DNA from: Gonium pectorale
Lineage: Eukaryota > Chlorophyta > Chlorophyceae > Chlamydomonadales > Volvocaceae
Reading direction: 5' to 3'
Assembly (NCBI GenBank): GCA_001584585.1
Contig: LSYV01000035.1
Coordinates: forward strand, 312,551-376,550
DNA: 64,000 bases
In this document: positions 1 through 13,800 of the stretch, in pieces
Position numbering within the stretch: the stretch's first letter is position 1
Layout of the letters: every line of letters begins with the position of its first letter
Made by a program: the position numbers and the translations under genes
The notes under the pieces: model-generated
The model's input: only the letters and a program-made list of their open reading frames with translations
Told to the model about the DNA's origin: nothing
Database searches by the model: none

Positions 1-492
1 ACCCGCCCTACGGGGTAGGGGAGCGAGAAAGAGAGCCACAACCGTGTCAAAAAAGAGAAATCTGCAGAGAAAGAGGGAGCCCGCCTGTACGGTCATACAC
101 GCCCGAACGCGTCAACGCGTCATGAACCCCAGTTCTTGTCCGCAAACGGGCACCAACGTTCGTTAGAGAAGGCCCGCTTGGCTTGTGCGGGTTTAGTCGG
201 AACCGTGCCGGGTCCATGAGTTGACATGGTTGCGAGAATTGTGAGCGCCAGCAAGCAAGTCAGAGACCGGGCGCATAGCAGCTGTATGTGCATATCTCAC
301 GGTATAATCGTGGCTATTTCCCGGCGCAGTTGGTGTTGTTTGGGTTGGGCAGCTTTCCAATGCTGACCAGCCAATTGACGCGTTGACCATCGCCAAATGC
401 CAACCAACGGCTATGGAATTCTACACACATATAAGGAATACTATTATTATGAGATTGCACTATTTGGTTTAGCCTGGGATGGAGTTTGGTGC

Positions 493-516
493 GGACGGAC
501 GGACGGACGGACGGAC
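493..516. repeat. (GGAC)6 microsatellite
   Basis: Six perfect copies of GGAC. It sits just upstream of a run of GC-rich mini-hairpins and is not in any predicted gene. Confidence 0.9.
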
Positions 517-536
517 GGAGACCGCCACCAATCCCA

Positions 537-582
537 GGGGGCTCCGCCCCCCCAATGCCGCTTCGCGGCGGGGGCTCCGCCC
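537..582. repeat. three consecutive GC mini-hairpins
   Basis: Three short inverted repeats lie side by side. 537-551 has a GGGGGC/GCCCCC stem and a TCC loop; 557-569 has a GCCGC/GCGGC stem and a TTC loop; 572-582 has a GGGC/GCCC stem and a TCC loop. An A-tract follows at 583-590. Such compact palindromes resemble the GC-rich repeats known from volvocine organelle DNA, so an organellar or mobile origin is possible but is inference. Confidence 0.7.
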
Positions 583-2075
583 AAAAAAAAGGGCGGGCGG
601 GTGCAGAGCAAGGCAGGTGGCGTTCCTCCCGACGGGCGCCCCCCTCCCCAAGAAGAATCACTATCGTAGCCCGGGTCGCGTCTTACCCTCTGGCCGTGCG
701 TCAATACGCTTGAGGGTCGCGCCTCTTTCCACAACGAGATAGGGGGGGCGGCGATGGTGCGGCAGGCAGAGCTGCCCCCACAGACGTCTCGTACGACATT
801 ACGTGCTGTGACACGGCTAAGTTCAATGGTTCCCGTGCAGACGGCAATCGGACGGGTTTAGCAGGCATCATCGTGTCGCCCGTCACCGCCGTCCTCCAGA
901 CCACCCATCCCTACTTGATGTCGTTCCCTCGTCATCGGCTCCCTGCCGCCCCATAGCCCGGCACAACCCTTCAAGCCTGGACGTACACAAGTGGGGCAAC
1001 ACCTACATGAGTGATGACGGCTTTGCACAACGACGTGACCTGGTGGCAAGTTCCACGTCCAAGGAGGATCGTGAACGGTATATAGAGAGCCCTTACAGTC
1101 TCTCGAGGCAGATTTCCAGAAGGCGCATGCACGCACACGTCCTTCGGGGCGCAAGACCCTGTCCTTAAGCGCCCTCTCGGCGCAGGAGCAGGCGATATCA
1201 AAGGGTCACTCCATTCTGTTCACCATCCAGTTGTTCTACAAATGTGTGATAATCAACACTAGCACGTGCAGACAACAGACGGGTACGGGCTGTTGCCGAG
1301 CAGGCAACATACAAAGGAGGACACCAGATCCGCACTGCAAAAAACCATGTGTGCCCATCATGCTCTCATCACGTTGGCCCAGGGCCGTGGCGCTCTTGTG
1401 AGCTGCAGCCGCAGCAGCGACAAACTGCTGTCAACAGTGTATGCACCTGCTCGTCCGTATTTGAACAGCAACTGCAGCGGTTAGGGGCCCCACAGAACTC
1501 GGCTATGCATGAGACAATATGTGCACAACCCGTATCAATATGTATGCACTTTTTTTATTATGTAAACCGAGTATAACTGCCTAGTCGCGTATGCCCCATT
1601 AGTCAACGGTCATGAATGGCGCTCCAGGTCACGAAATGTGGCAGACTCCAGGCCGGTGAGCCGCTGTCAACACGTAAACAACGTACCCTCACCGTTCTCC
1701 ATTTATTCAACATGGCATGCGCATGCAAGCGGTAGGTGCGCAACGAACGCATCCAGCTTGTCCGCTCCGACGCCCACGCAACCGAGCAGAGCCGGTGTTG
1801 GCCCCAAAGTGTGTGATCGGCAGTCACAGCGGTTGGGTTCGAGTTTCCGTTTCTCTGCACCTGTGCTTCTTGCACAGGGATGCACACACACTGAAGCACC
1901 AGGGCGTGTCTCAGCGCCTCGACTCAACGCGGAGTATGCCGTTTGCGCTTCGCGCCAACAGCTTCCGGGCGAATGCGAGCCATGCAACTTTGCAGCGGCC
2001 CTAGAACTCGCGGACGTATTCTTGCGCCCACCAACACCAGTACAACGCCGGACAAATGAAGGACCCTCCATAGTG

Positions 2076-4815
2076 TTACGCTTGTAAGCTGCCAATCGCC
2101 GACCGGGGCCGCACCGGGCGCCGCAGCAGCACGTCGCCGCCGCCCTGCTGGGCTGGGGCCTCGAACAACCCACCAGCGCGCTGCGGGACCGGACCCACGG
2201 CCCCGGCGCCGCCCCGGAAGAAGCCAGTCAGCCCCAAGATGGCGCTCCCGGCCCGCGCCCCGTCGAGCACCACCGGGGCGCGCCCGTCGGTGGACAAGCC
2301 GGGGAAGTGCCTGCTTGCCGCCCTGGAGAGGCGGCGCTCCAGTCCTCCCACCACGCTCAGGTCGCCCGGCATGATGGCTGGTCCGGGTGCCGCAACTTCA
2401 GGCGACGATCCCGTGCCCAAGGCACCGCCCGCATAAGACGTGCGGAACACGAGTTGCCCTGTGCTGTGGGTAATGCTGCGCAACAGCCTGGCTCGCGGGC
2501 TCGGCACGGTACTCATGACCGGGCCGCTATGGGCCCCGGGCGAGGTGCTCGGGTCACCGCCGCCACCGCCCAGTTGGGGGCGACTGGCCGTGCCGGCGCC
2601 AGCCTCTCCACTGAGCGTGTTGGTGGTGCCCGTGCCGCCACCGCCTCCGCCCAGCAGGCCTCCACGGAGGAGACCTACCAGACGGTTCATGCCCATGGCC
2701 CGCTTGCCGAGCTGCAGTATACCCGTCTTGCCACTAGTGGCCTGCACGAGCGCCGGCGGCGCGTACTTGGTGTTGAAGCGCCAGCGCGGCTCGCTCTGAC
2801 GCGCCAGCTCGGATTTGTCTGGCTTCCGGCCCCACGCCAGCTGCTTAGCTTCCCACGCCTTGCCGATTTCGCGCTGCGCATCCTTATATGCATCGAACCT
2901 GGCGGGCGAGAGGTTACGCCAAGATGTCACTGGACCGCGATGAACATATCAGTAGCAGCCGACCGAAAGGCCGGGACAGTGGAACGTGTAGCAGGGACTG
3001 GCTGAAACAAGAGCTGCGTCGCAAACAGGACCGACAAGGCCCGCGCAACGAGGACATGCCGGTGTTTTCAGGTTGACCAGCACTCGCTGCATGGAAGAAC
3101 GAGGGACAGGTACGGACCAGCCAGCGAGAGCCCGTGGAGGCGGCTCACCTCTCGGCAATGCCGGCTTTGCCGCCTACGACTTCCTGGTAGCTGGGCACAA
3201 TGCGCCGATCCTGCCGCCAGTGCTTCTTGCGCATCAGCTTGGCGGCACGCATGCGGGTGCGCCATTTGCGTTGCACCTGGAGGGATTTCAAGTGCATACG
3301 GTAAGTTACAGTTATAGGTGCTGTGTCGAAAGGAGCCGCCTGGTCCAGGATACGCACGGTCGCGCAGTACGTATACCGTTTCCAGGAAGATACCAACCAG
3401 ACGAGGGTCAACATGAGCTGAGAAGTCAAGCACATCAGCATTTGAGTACGAAGGTCGAATCGAACACCACATGCGCATGCGGGAACCGGCGACACCATGT
3501 TGCCACGGTGGAGTACATGCCTTGGGTGGCAGCACCACCATCAGCGCAGTCCTCGGGCAGGCGGCTCTGAAACCCCGCCGGCACGAGCTGAAACCCGATG
3601 AAAGATATAATATCAAAGCAAAATCTCACATACCGCTAATGACAGTCGCGGCTGCCACGTTCAGATGCGTTGGCACGAAGAGCCCCGGCACTGCGGCATT
3701 TCACGTGGTCCAGTCCCTCGCGCAGACGTTACATGAGATGTTGCTCACGGATCCATGCGCACCTTCATGACGGTTACCGCCACCGAGAAGTTGAGCATCT
3801 CTTCCTGCTCGGCCAGGCCGTGGAAGAATTTGTCAACCAGGCGCTCGATCTGCTCCTTGATGGCACCTGCAACAGGGGAGCAAGAAAGGGACATTAGGCG
3901 GGCAAACATGGGCAGCCGGCCGGAAGCCCCGGCCGGAAAGGGCCGGACACGGCATCCTAAACACGTGTTTGCTTGCATAAGAACGAAACAGGTCACCACG
4001 TGGGGCGATCGAACACCTGGGAGGGCTTGCTGTTCAAAGGCGCACCTTCCGGCATCGTGGCCTGGCTGCAGCGCTTGACCAGCTCGAAGGCCGTCTTATG
4101 GAAGGGCACCCGCGCATTGACCAGCGGAATGTCCAGGTCATACACGAACCTGTGTGACCACGTAGACAGGGCAGACGTATATTCAAGCACGAGCTGACTC
4201 TCGGCTGTTAACTGAAGCAGCCACAGGGCTCTCGCTGCGGGCTGTACACGTGAATATTGCGTGCGCCGGAATCAGTACACCGCAACCCTTAAAATTCGCT
4301 TTCACCCGCCTAAAACTGCACAGCCTGTGGATGGCCAGACACTCGTTTCAACAAGATGCGACACGTGCCCGGGACCCAACATGAGCCCAGGCCAAAAACA
4401 TTGCGCCCGGGGATAATGCTCCCTTTCATTGCGTCAAAAGAAGACCCTGGCTACGCATGCCCCTCAGCGGCGGTCGCGGCACGATGCCAACAACCCGTGC
4501 ACCCGTCAACGGAAGGCCCTCTTGCACACGAGACATCAACACGCACCTATCTTCACACACGCCTGCTTGACAATGAACCCCTACATTCAACCATCTATCT
4601 GCCCACCGCCCGTGCCATAAATGGCCCCGTAGCGGCAACAGCACCGCACCACAGTCCCCCTTGCGCACGTACCTGAGGACATCCTTGTTATCAGCGTACG
4701 GCCCCAGCCCCAAAGGGGGGTCCAGCCGCAGCAGCAGCTCCTCCAGGTGGCGGGGGAGGATGGTGCCCGAACCGTCATCGTACTCACTCCACAGAGTCAC
4801 AAAATTATCCAGTGC
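2076..4815 (-). other. channel C-terminal regulatory domain
   Basis: Exons 4673-4815, 4046-4149, 3763-3866, 3149-3276 and 2076-2898 encode an EF-hand-like segment (VTLWSEYDDGSGTILPRHL then DPPLGLG), a conserved helical stretch, and an IQ-like VQRKWRTRMRAAK followed by basic residues. A Gly/Ser/Pro-rich tail follows. In CaV channels this region binds calmodulin and sets Ca2+-dependent inactivation; the same role here is inferred. The EF-like loop keeps D-x-D/S acidic residues only partly. Confidence 0.8.
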
Positions 4816-7800
4816 CTACAGGACGGCAGAAAGAGCCGGGTTCTCTCGACAGCGAGAAGCAGCTCTGATGCTCAAAGCGGCCATGCACGCTCAGCTGACT
4901 AGGTGGGCAGCCCTTACGCATACGAGCAGAAGCAGCACCGGGCTGCCTTCGCACCAACCGAAAGAGCCCCAAGATGCGTGGCGATGCTGTAGGTAGCAGC
5001 ACGACAACTCGCCTCTGGGCTTAGCTTCCACTCCTCCTGCTCGTGCGTCTTCTCAAACGTCTCGATGATGACGGCCGTGAAGAGGTTGAGCAGTATGACC
5101 GAGATGAGCAGTACAAAGGTCAGGAAGTAGGGGATGGCCAGGTAGCTGCCGCAGCCGCCGCTGGAGCGATCGCACTTGGGCGGCTGCACCATGCAGTCGA
5201 ACATGACGCCGGTCCAGTTGTCGCCCGTGGCCACACGCAGCAACACCAGCAGCGTCTGCAGCAGGTGTCGGTACGAGTTATGGGTTTAGGAGCGACAGGG
5301 AGCGCGCACGTGCGGGTGTACGTATGGTTGGCACCGTAACGCGCCCGTAGTCCAGAACGCGGGGGCAGGGAGAGGAGCGCTACCACTGGTCAAGGCGCTT
5401 GCTGCAAGCTGCGGGACCTTTCATCTTCTGCGCTAAGGAGCGTGACGCCATACCTGGAAGAAGTTGTGGAAGTTGACGTCGTGACTCAGCGAGTTGCCAT
5501 ACTGGACCTTGCCGAAAAGGAACGTGCCGACGTATGCATACATAAAGAAGAACAGGCCGATCAGCGCGCCCACGTTCCCGAAGGCAGGGAGCGAGTAGAT
5601 GAGCGTGGTGAACAACGATTGGATGCCCTTGATGGACCTGACTACCTTGACGAAACGCGCCAGGCGAATCTGCAACAGGTAGGTGGGACAAGAGTGCGGC
5701 ATGTTTGCAAGCAATCCCGCCGAAGAAGCGGGTCCTGTCGCAATGTCAGGCACCGAGTGCAAGCGGCCAACCACCGCAGCACGTGTCGTGACGCAAACGG
5801 TATAAACACAGCAGGAACAAAGTCGCTCCGCCGGGTCCGTAGCCTCACGAGCCCACGGCATGGCAATTGGCCGACCCTGTGTCCACGCCTCGCTCCAAAG
5901 TCTCACCAGGGCAAGAAGCTTCTGGATGCGGAAGATCCGGAGGATGCGGAGGATGTTGCTGTGCAGTAGCGACAGTACCAAGTCCAGCACGCCAAGGACA
6001 AGTACGGCGAAGTCAAACTTGTTCCAGGCGTTCTGTACATTGGAGGCGGGGACGGGGGATGTATTCAGCATGCGCGCCTATGCAGGCAGTAGCACTTTTG
6101 TGCGCTGGCTGGTCAATGAGATTTAAGGATACGTCAGTATGCCTTGAGCTCGCTGGATGAGGTGTGGGTGCCGTGTCCTCTAATGGGGGGCGACGTGCGC
6201 GAACAGCACCGCGGCGGTTTCTTTGCGGACCTTGAAGTACGCTGCCCATCCCAAGGCGAAGATCTTGGCCACTGCCTCCACGCCAAAGAGCACAGTGAAC
6301 ACGATGTTGGCCTGCGGTGTTGCGGAGAACCAGCAAAGGACAGCGTTCTACCACAGCAGGGCGCAAATGTATTTTGCTGTAGCATGGATTGAGCACACGG
6401 TGATGAGCGCTCGAGCCATCCCTGGACCCAATGCCGCCGCGCGATAACGGCTTGGCCTAACATCCGCGGACATACCTGGCATGCTACTGCGTCGTGATCG
6501 AGCAGCGAATACGTCCGATGAACATGGCAAGCAGGGCGAGGAAACGACTTACCACTTCCTTCTGGTACGTGTACTTGGCCGGCTCGCCGTACCATGTGGC
6601 CGCTAGGAAACCTGCGTTGATGGCGATGATCGCCAGGATGAAATACTCGAAGGATCGCGAATGCGCCATGTGATGAACAGAACGGCGCAACCGGCCTGTT
6701 GGCAGCTGCGCCTTGTCGGGGGGCTTCAGCCTGTGGGTTAGGGCACAGCAGTGGCGCCGCACGAGGAGCTCAGCACTACAACTGCACCACACGGGACCGT
6801 TGCAGGCGCATTACATGGAGTTTGGAAGTGTGAGGACGATGCCCCTGCAGTAGGGACCCATGCAGCGAGATGTTCGCGGAACGCGATGTGCTGAAGGCCA
6901 CACGAGCACGGCCCAATGGGCCGTTATGGGGGTGAAGACAGGTCATACCGGAAGACCATCTTGGTAAGCTCGGCCCATTCGTTTTGCTCCGAGGTCAGGA
7001 ATGCGCTTCCCGTCTCGCTGAGCATGCGGATCTTGGAGAACTGGCTGAAGATGACTCCGACATACAGGTTAATCAGCGTGAAGGCAACTACGACGATGAA
7101 GCCAAAGAACCTGTACGTTGGAAGGGTGCAAGCAGGACCCGTGCGATTCCTTAGTACGGCACCGGCGCGATGGGTGGGTTGGATTATGGCGACGTTGGGG
7201 ATAAAGACCCGGCGAAGAGCGTCGGGTACAAACCAGAAGCCCGTTTGCTGTTGAGAAGATCCTGTGGGCGTGCTACGGGCACCACTCACCAGAAAAAAGC
7301 GCCCGGTTGCTGAAACTGTCGGGGCTGGAAATCTTTCTCCACGGGCGAGGACATGGCATTCACCATAATCTCGGTATAGCCATTCAGCGTCGCGGTGATG
7401 AAGCAGCACAGGAGCGCGTTGCCTGCGGGGAGCACGCGCAAGACAGGATAGCATTCATCAGTTAAATGGGCTCGGCAGTCGCGTCCTTAATGTAGATTTG
7501 CGGCGACAGCGTAGCCGATCAAGGTTACCAGCCGCCCATCGAAAGTAGCCGTATTCACCCGTGTTGTCGAAATTCGGGAAGTCATTCGTCCATGTGCGCG
7601 GGATGGTGGTGTGGGTGATGGGGCTGGTGAAGTTTCCGACGCACTCGGCCTTCCCGGAAACGGAGTTGTCGTTACACCTATACGAGGAGGTGCGACCCGG
7701 TAAGCGTCACAGCAATTGCACCAAACAATCAGTTTGCGCACGCCAGCAGACGCTGGACGGGTGGCTTGCACATGACGCACCTGTAGAAGCGGCCCGCGAA

Positions 7801-10800
7801 GAGCTGCACCCCGAGGATGGCGAAAATGAGGAAGAATAAAATACATACGATGCTGACGTTTGCCATGGACATGAGGCTCATAGTAACGCTCTTGAAAACC
7901 AAGCGCATGCCAGCGGAGCGCGTCAGCAGTCGTAGCGGCTTGATGGCGCGCAGCACGCGTAGCGCGGAGACGACGCCCACAGAGCTGCTGACGGTCATGA
8001 GAATGATCTCCAGCAGAGAAGTCACCACAATCAGAAAATCCACCTGCGGGCACCGAGGCAACGCGTTCACATTCGGGAAAGAAGGGGCGCGGAGAGCGGG
8101 TACATGAAGGCGTTTGCGGACCGGGATCCACCCTTGGATGTTGGATAGGCCCACGGAGGACCCTGAAGAGGCGCAGGGCTGTTCAGATAGTGCTGTCCAT
8201 GTAACAGGCACCACGATGGGGTGCGGCTGCCTTCCGCGTCGCATGCGCCTTTCTAGCAAGGTGCCATGTTCTCCCTGGCCACACGGTACGCGGCAAACCC
8301 GAGAGTCCCAGGAACCGGCAATGACCTGGTTGGTGATGCGCTTAATGTATGCCACGAATGTGTACGCGAACATCTTGAGCAGCGCCTCAACGGAGAACAG
8401 GGCGGTAAAGCCCACGTTGGACCAAACCAGCGCCTTTTCCATCGAGGAGCCGGGCGTGATGTACGGGTTCTCCATCGCCATGGCCATGCAGTTGAGCAGA
8501 ATGAGCCCAAACATGAGGTACTCGAAGCGCTGGAGTAGCGGCAGCACAGAGGGGCAGTGGTCCAAGAGAGGTAAGGATAAATCGCTACATGGAGCTGACT
8601 CTGGAAGCATAGCAGGTGTTTGACCGCGGATGGCTCATGGACACACGTGATACAGACGACGTGTGTGGGAAACGCCCGGAAGTCCAGGACTTCTGGCGCA
8701 ACCGCTGAGCCGCTGTGCATCCAGGTCCTAATTCGTCATGCGCGGCAGCACGTACCTTGTCTGTGACCAGCCGGTACGCCTTCTCTCGGGTAGGATGGTC
8801 CTCGTCCCAGATCCAAAAGGACTTTCCCGTCCCCTCAATCAGGATGCTAACGCGCCGCCGCTTGTGATAGCGCTTCTTGTGCTCCTGGGCACTGTTCTCC
8901 GCACCGCTGCCGTCCGCACCGCTGCCGCTGGTGCGGCTGGCGCCGCTGGCGCGACTGTCAAACGAATTTGCCCGTGACAAGTTGTCGGAACCGGTCTCCA
9001 AAATATTCTGCAAGGAATCCAAGTTTGCATGCAAAGGACGAGTCCTTGAAACAAGAGCGCGGCGGTCCGACATCCCTCTACACTCCATGTGTACTTATGC
9101 TCCTGCACAGCGGACGGCGTCCGCGTCCCTGCTATCGGACCAACGCCAGAATGGGCAGTACGCTCCGCCCGGTGCGGACGTTCTACGACATGTACCAGTT
9201 CACACACCGCTCAGGATACCCGAACATACCGGCAAAGGCGCCTTGTCTGCACGCGTGCCCGCAGCGCCAGTGGCGGTCTCGCCCCTGATCGCGCCTGAGT
9301 CCGAAAACGATGACATGCCGCGGCCGTTCCTGGCCCCAGTTGCCGTTGCTACCACCAAGACCCCGGCCCCAGCAGCGCCGCCATGCGAGGCGACCGTAAC
9401 CGGGTCGGCCTTGCTGCCGGCATCTGCAGCACTGCCGCGGTAGGGGGCCCTCAGCTCCAACGACTTGCGGTCCAAGCCCCTCGCGTCCTCGCTGCCCTTA
9501 CTTGATGCGCTGATGGCGACCATCCCCCGAAGGCTGGCGCGAACCTGCTCGCCGAGCAGGTCTCCAAGAAGGCTGCCGCCCAAGCAATCAGCGTCCTTGT
9601 CCACACTGGCCGAAGTTGGACGGTGCTGCGATGACATCGCATCGCGCCGCGGTCCCTGTGATTGGGACTGCCATGGATCAGCGACGCTCCGGCCTGCTAC
9701 GCCATGCGGTGGCGGCGGCGCAGGAGGCACGGACGCGCCGAGTGGTCGCACCAGGGGCCGGTCGCCGGCAGTTTCAGCCGCATCCTGTGCGCGCTCCATG
9801 CTGTGGGCGCTATCCTGCAGCCGCGCCACGGCGGTGCGGGCTGCTTGGCTGCCGTCCCCTGTACTGGAGTCCCTTTGAGGGCCGCCGCCGTCACCGCTGA
9901 AGCTGGGCTCCATAGCTCCGACGTCACGTTCCGCCAGGCGAATGTCCCCTTGCATGCTGGATACACAGTGACCCCCCAGGCCACGCGGTGCCCCATGGAC
10001 CACCGGCGGCTCGGGCAGGGTCGCGTCGCCACTCGCTCCCGCAGGCAGCCCAATCAGAAGGGCGTGCTCTGACCATTGTGATGACGTTGCTTGCGGAGAG
10101 GATGAGCTGGCAGCGGCCGTACCTGTGCCAGCAGGGCCAACACCTTCACCAGCCGCGCCGCCCTGGCCACCAGGACCGGGCAGCTGCGCTGTGGCCTTAG
10201 ACAGCTCATTCGCAAGGAGCGTCATCGAGCTCTCCCCGGGACCAACTGACGGTGAGGGCGCTCGGTCCGGGCAAATCCTCTCATCCCGGTCCAGAAATGC
10301 GTAATCGGACACCCGCTCGAACGCACTCGAGCCACGGTCAACCTCGCTGCCAGCTTCGCCTCGCTGCTGCGGTTGCGAAGGTAGATGCGACTGTGCTGAC
10401 TGATTCTGGGCCAGGCTGCTGCGGCGCCTCACTCGCTGAACAACTGTCTGCGAGGGCCAGCTAGCAAGGATGTCCACATGTCCCGGTGCATCGTCCGCCT
10501 CACCCGTAAATGCAGGCTGCAGCGACAGCTCTGGCGCAGCTTTGGCATTGTCGCCCTTCTGCAGCTCCGGCTGCTGGCCAATGCCATTTTCGCGCGCAGG
10601 TGCTGATGGAGATGGCTGTAGCATGTCGTGAAACGTGGCCATGCTGATCTGGCCGTCGGACTGCCGTATTGGCTCAGGCACGCCCTGGAGCGGCGCCGTG
10701 GCAAGGCGCATAGGGTCCATGAAGCTAGCGAGGAAGTCGCTGCTGGCGGAGTTGCTGTGCTTCACGGGCGACGGGCCGCCGTCGGAGCTGATGGCCTTCG

Positions 10801-13800
10801 ATGTGCGCACGTACAATACCGCGGCGGGGGCGGGGCCCTGGCCGATGAACGGCGCCCCCATCAGGGCCATGTCGTCGTCGTTGCCGTTGCCGCGGACAGT
10901 GTCGTCCTTTGGGTCTTCGTAGGGGTCATCCACGCCCGCGTTCGGGTCTGCCATGCGCAGNNNNNNNNNNNNNNNNNNNNTTCTTCGGGTAGGGTCACTC
11001 CACCGCCCGCGGTTCGGGTCTCGCCATGCGCAGAAGTTCCGGGCTGGAGGCCACCCACCCTTGAGCTGTCGTTCGGCGCCGCTGACGGCAGCCGCAGAGG
11101 GTGTGCAGTTGTGGCGGAGGCGGGCGCGGCATTTGACACTGAATTGTGCGGTGCAACCCCTGGAGCCGCCGGGGGGGCCGCGCCTGGCGCACTTGCCGTC
11201 CACACCTGCAACGGCGGCGCCACCTCCACGGGACCGCAAGTGGCAGACGCGACCTCGCTCGGGGGCGCCCCTATGCGCACGCTTCGCCCGTGTACCCGCG
11301 ACAAAATGAGCCCGCCGTTCGCATGGCTCCGCACCAGGCTGGGGTTGCGGATTAAACCGGCGGTGTGCGGCAGGTGTGCGAGGAGCATCTCACTGCCTGT
11401 GCCGGGCATCTGCATGCCGTTGGCGCTGCTCTTCTTGACGCCGCTCGCGATGGCGTCGTCAACATTCGCATCATCCGCGGGCGACACGAATCCTTGGATG
11501 CTGCGACGGACCTCGCGCGAGAGGCTCTGCAGGATGGGGCCTGGGCTGCTCCGACCAGGAGCAGCGTCAGGCACGTGGCCGAAACGCCTGCCCGGATCGT
11601 CATGAACCAATCCGAAGGGACCCACAGCCTGCGACGCTGTGGCGGGGTCGGGCGACGGTGTTCCAGGGCCCGACCCCAACTCCTGGCCCTCGGCGATGGG
11701 CCTGGGACTGCCGCCGTTGGGCGCGGGGCTTCGAGGGCCGTTGATCAGCAGACTGCGAGGCGCCGCGTCGGACGATGCCAAGCTCTGGGCTGCAGAGTCG
11801 TCCATGCCCTGACCAGCTCGCGGCGCCGAGGGCCTTCCGTCGATGCTGAGAAGGGGCCCGCGTGACAGTCTCGTCTCACTGCCGACGGGGCCTGTGCCCT
11901 CGAGCGTACTGGTTTGAGAGCGCAGGGCGCCGTCTTGCCAGCGCACGGGCAAGGGGTCGGGCGTTTCGGCCCGCAGGACGTCCATGTTGCCCGTGTCGAT
12001 CCACTGCCGGATGGTATACATCTTTCGGATGTTGACGCGCGGTGCCTCATCGTCGCCATACTGAGCCGCGGCCGCGGCCTTGACGTCTTCAAAGTAGCCT
12101 GCAGAGTTGGAATAATCACGCCTCGGTGGATTAACAGGCGGTGGATCAGAAGCGGGTGCAAGTCCGCCGTTGTCGTTACTCTGACCGCTTTCCAACTCTG
12201 GAGAGACTGCTCTGGTGCTAGGCACTACGCGCATGGACCTAGGTGAAAGGTCCAAGCCCGTATAACACAATCCAGGCTTGCAACTGCGCTCCACGCTTTC
12301 ACCGCTCACCTATGGGACGCACTCCTCTGCGCGACACCGAACGGTCCAGAGCGCGCTCTACCGTCTCAGACTCCTGCCGCAAGCAAGCTTCAGCATGCTC
12401 CTTGGCGCCAGCTCCACCCGCTGCCGCCGACTCGCTGCCGACGACGCGCTTAGCGTCAGAGGACGCAGGCCCAGGGCGCTTGCCTTGGCTGCCGCCGTTC
12501 CGAAAGTTGTTAGGTAGAGCGCAAGGATACATGCGTAGGGGGCAATCTCGGTTTGAGCAACGCAGTGGCCAGGCGGACCCACGGGAAATCCGCTAACAGG
12601 CCATTGATCAAAGCTTTGCCAACGGTTTGCAAGCGGATCAAAGTCGTTCTGCTGGGAGCATTCACCGAGATCCCACACAAGGGCTCTTGTGACAAGGCTT
12701 CATTCATTCCCACAACAAGCCACCAACCTTGCGTTGCTGCTCGCCCTGCTGAAACTGCCCTGGAAGCTGGACCGGAGCGAACCGAAGCTGGACCGGAAGC
12801 TGGAGGTCTTGCCCACTACGGATCCCAGGATGGACGTGAGGCCGCCGCCCCGGGCGCCCATGCGCACCGCGTTGGGATCGTACTTGGCCTCAAACGCCTG
12901 CGAAGCTCAGGGCGCATGGCAAGCATACTGAAGCCAGCCCCGACAGCACCCGCACACGCTCGACGCAATATACACTCAGATGAACAAGGTTTGGGTCCTC
13001 GCAAACGATGAGGCTGCCATCTCTGTAGTGGTGAGCGGCACACAGGAGCACCCTCACCTCCAAGGTCACCGCTAGGAAGAGCGTAAGGAAGATGTAGCGG
13101 CCTGGGTCGGGGGGGGGGCAGTGTCTTGCCTTATGAGAGGTTGGCGTGGCGCAACGGGGCGAGTTCCGGTTCAGGAAAGGTTAGATGACCGACACGCCCT
13201 GGCGTACAGCAAACTGAGGACACCCATTCTATGCACTGCTAAAGCATGACCGTACCTATGATAATCCAGAAAATGAAGAAGAGGCTTGAGCCGTAATCCG
13301 TTTGCCGGATTGTTGCGTACATGGTATTCTGCCAGTTTTCCAGGTTCAGCACGTTCCACGTCGCAATCAGGCTGCGATGATACAAACCGAGGGCGGACGA
13401 CAGTAAGCGCCACGCAGTGCGTTGCATCGAGCCACACACGGCCAACAGGAAACCCCTTCAGCACAGCGACAGTAGCGATGCGTGTGTTTGCATGAGGGTT
13501 AAGCACGAGCACATGCAACAGCCACCTCCCAGCCGGTCCTGGGAGTTGCCACAGAACAGCCGGCCCAGATTATGTGATGTATGCAAATGACGTGGTGAAG
13601 ATGTGCTGTGAGCAAGCAAGCAACAAAGAAGCAAGCAATCTAGCCGGCAGCCCATCGACGCCCGACCCAACCAACCAAGAACCCACTAAAGACCTAGCAC
13701 GGGGGCTGTTGGGCTGGGCTGGGATCAGCTGACCAGCTTGTGTGTGCAACCGTTATAGTGTGCCGTAAAAAAACCACCAAAAAACGACCCTCCTTTCCAC

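Larger units (their letters stand above)
1..2075. other. gene-free left flank with GC hairpins and microsatellite
   Basis: No ORF here shows a recognisable domain or a chain of exons with compatible phase. The stretch lies downstream of the channel gene on the minus strand, so part of it may be that gene's 3' UTR. A minus-strand TGTAA (TTACA on plus) at 1093-1097 is the nearest possible poly(A) signal I found, about 980 bases past the stop. The only clear structure is the microsatellite and hairpin cluster at 493-582. Confidence 0.6.

Noticed and set aside
3149..3276. In-frame TGA after GIAER as the channel stop
   Set aside because: GAGAG/GTGAGC is a good donor that joins in phase to FDAYKDAQREIG in the final exon, so the TGA is intronic.
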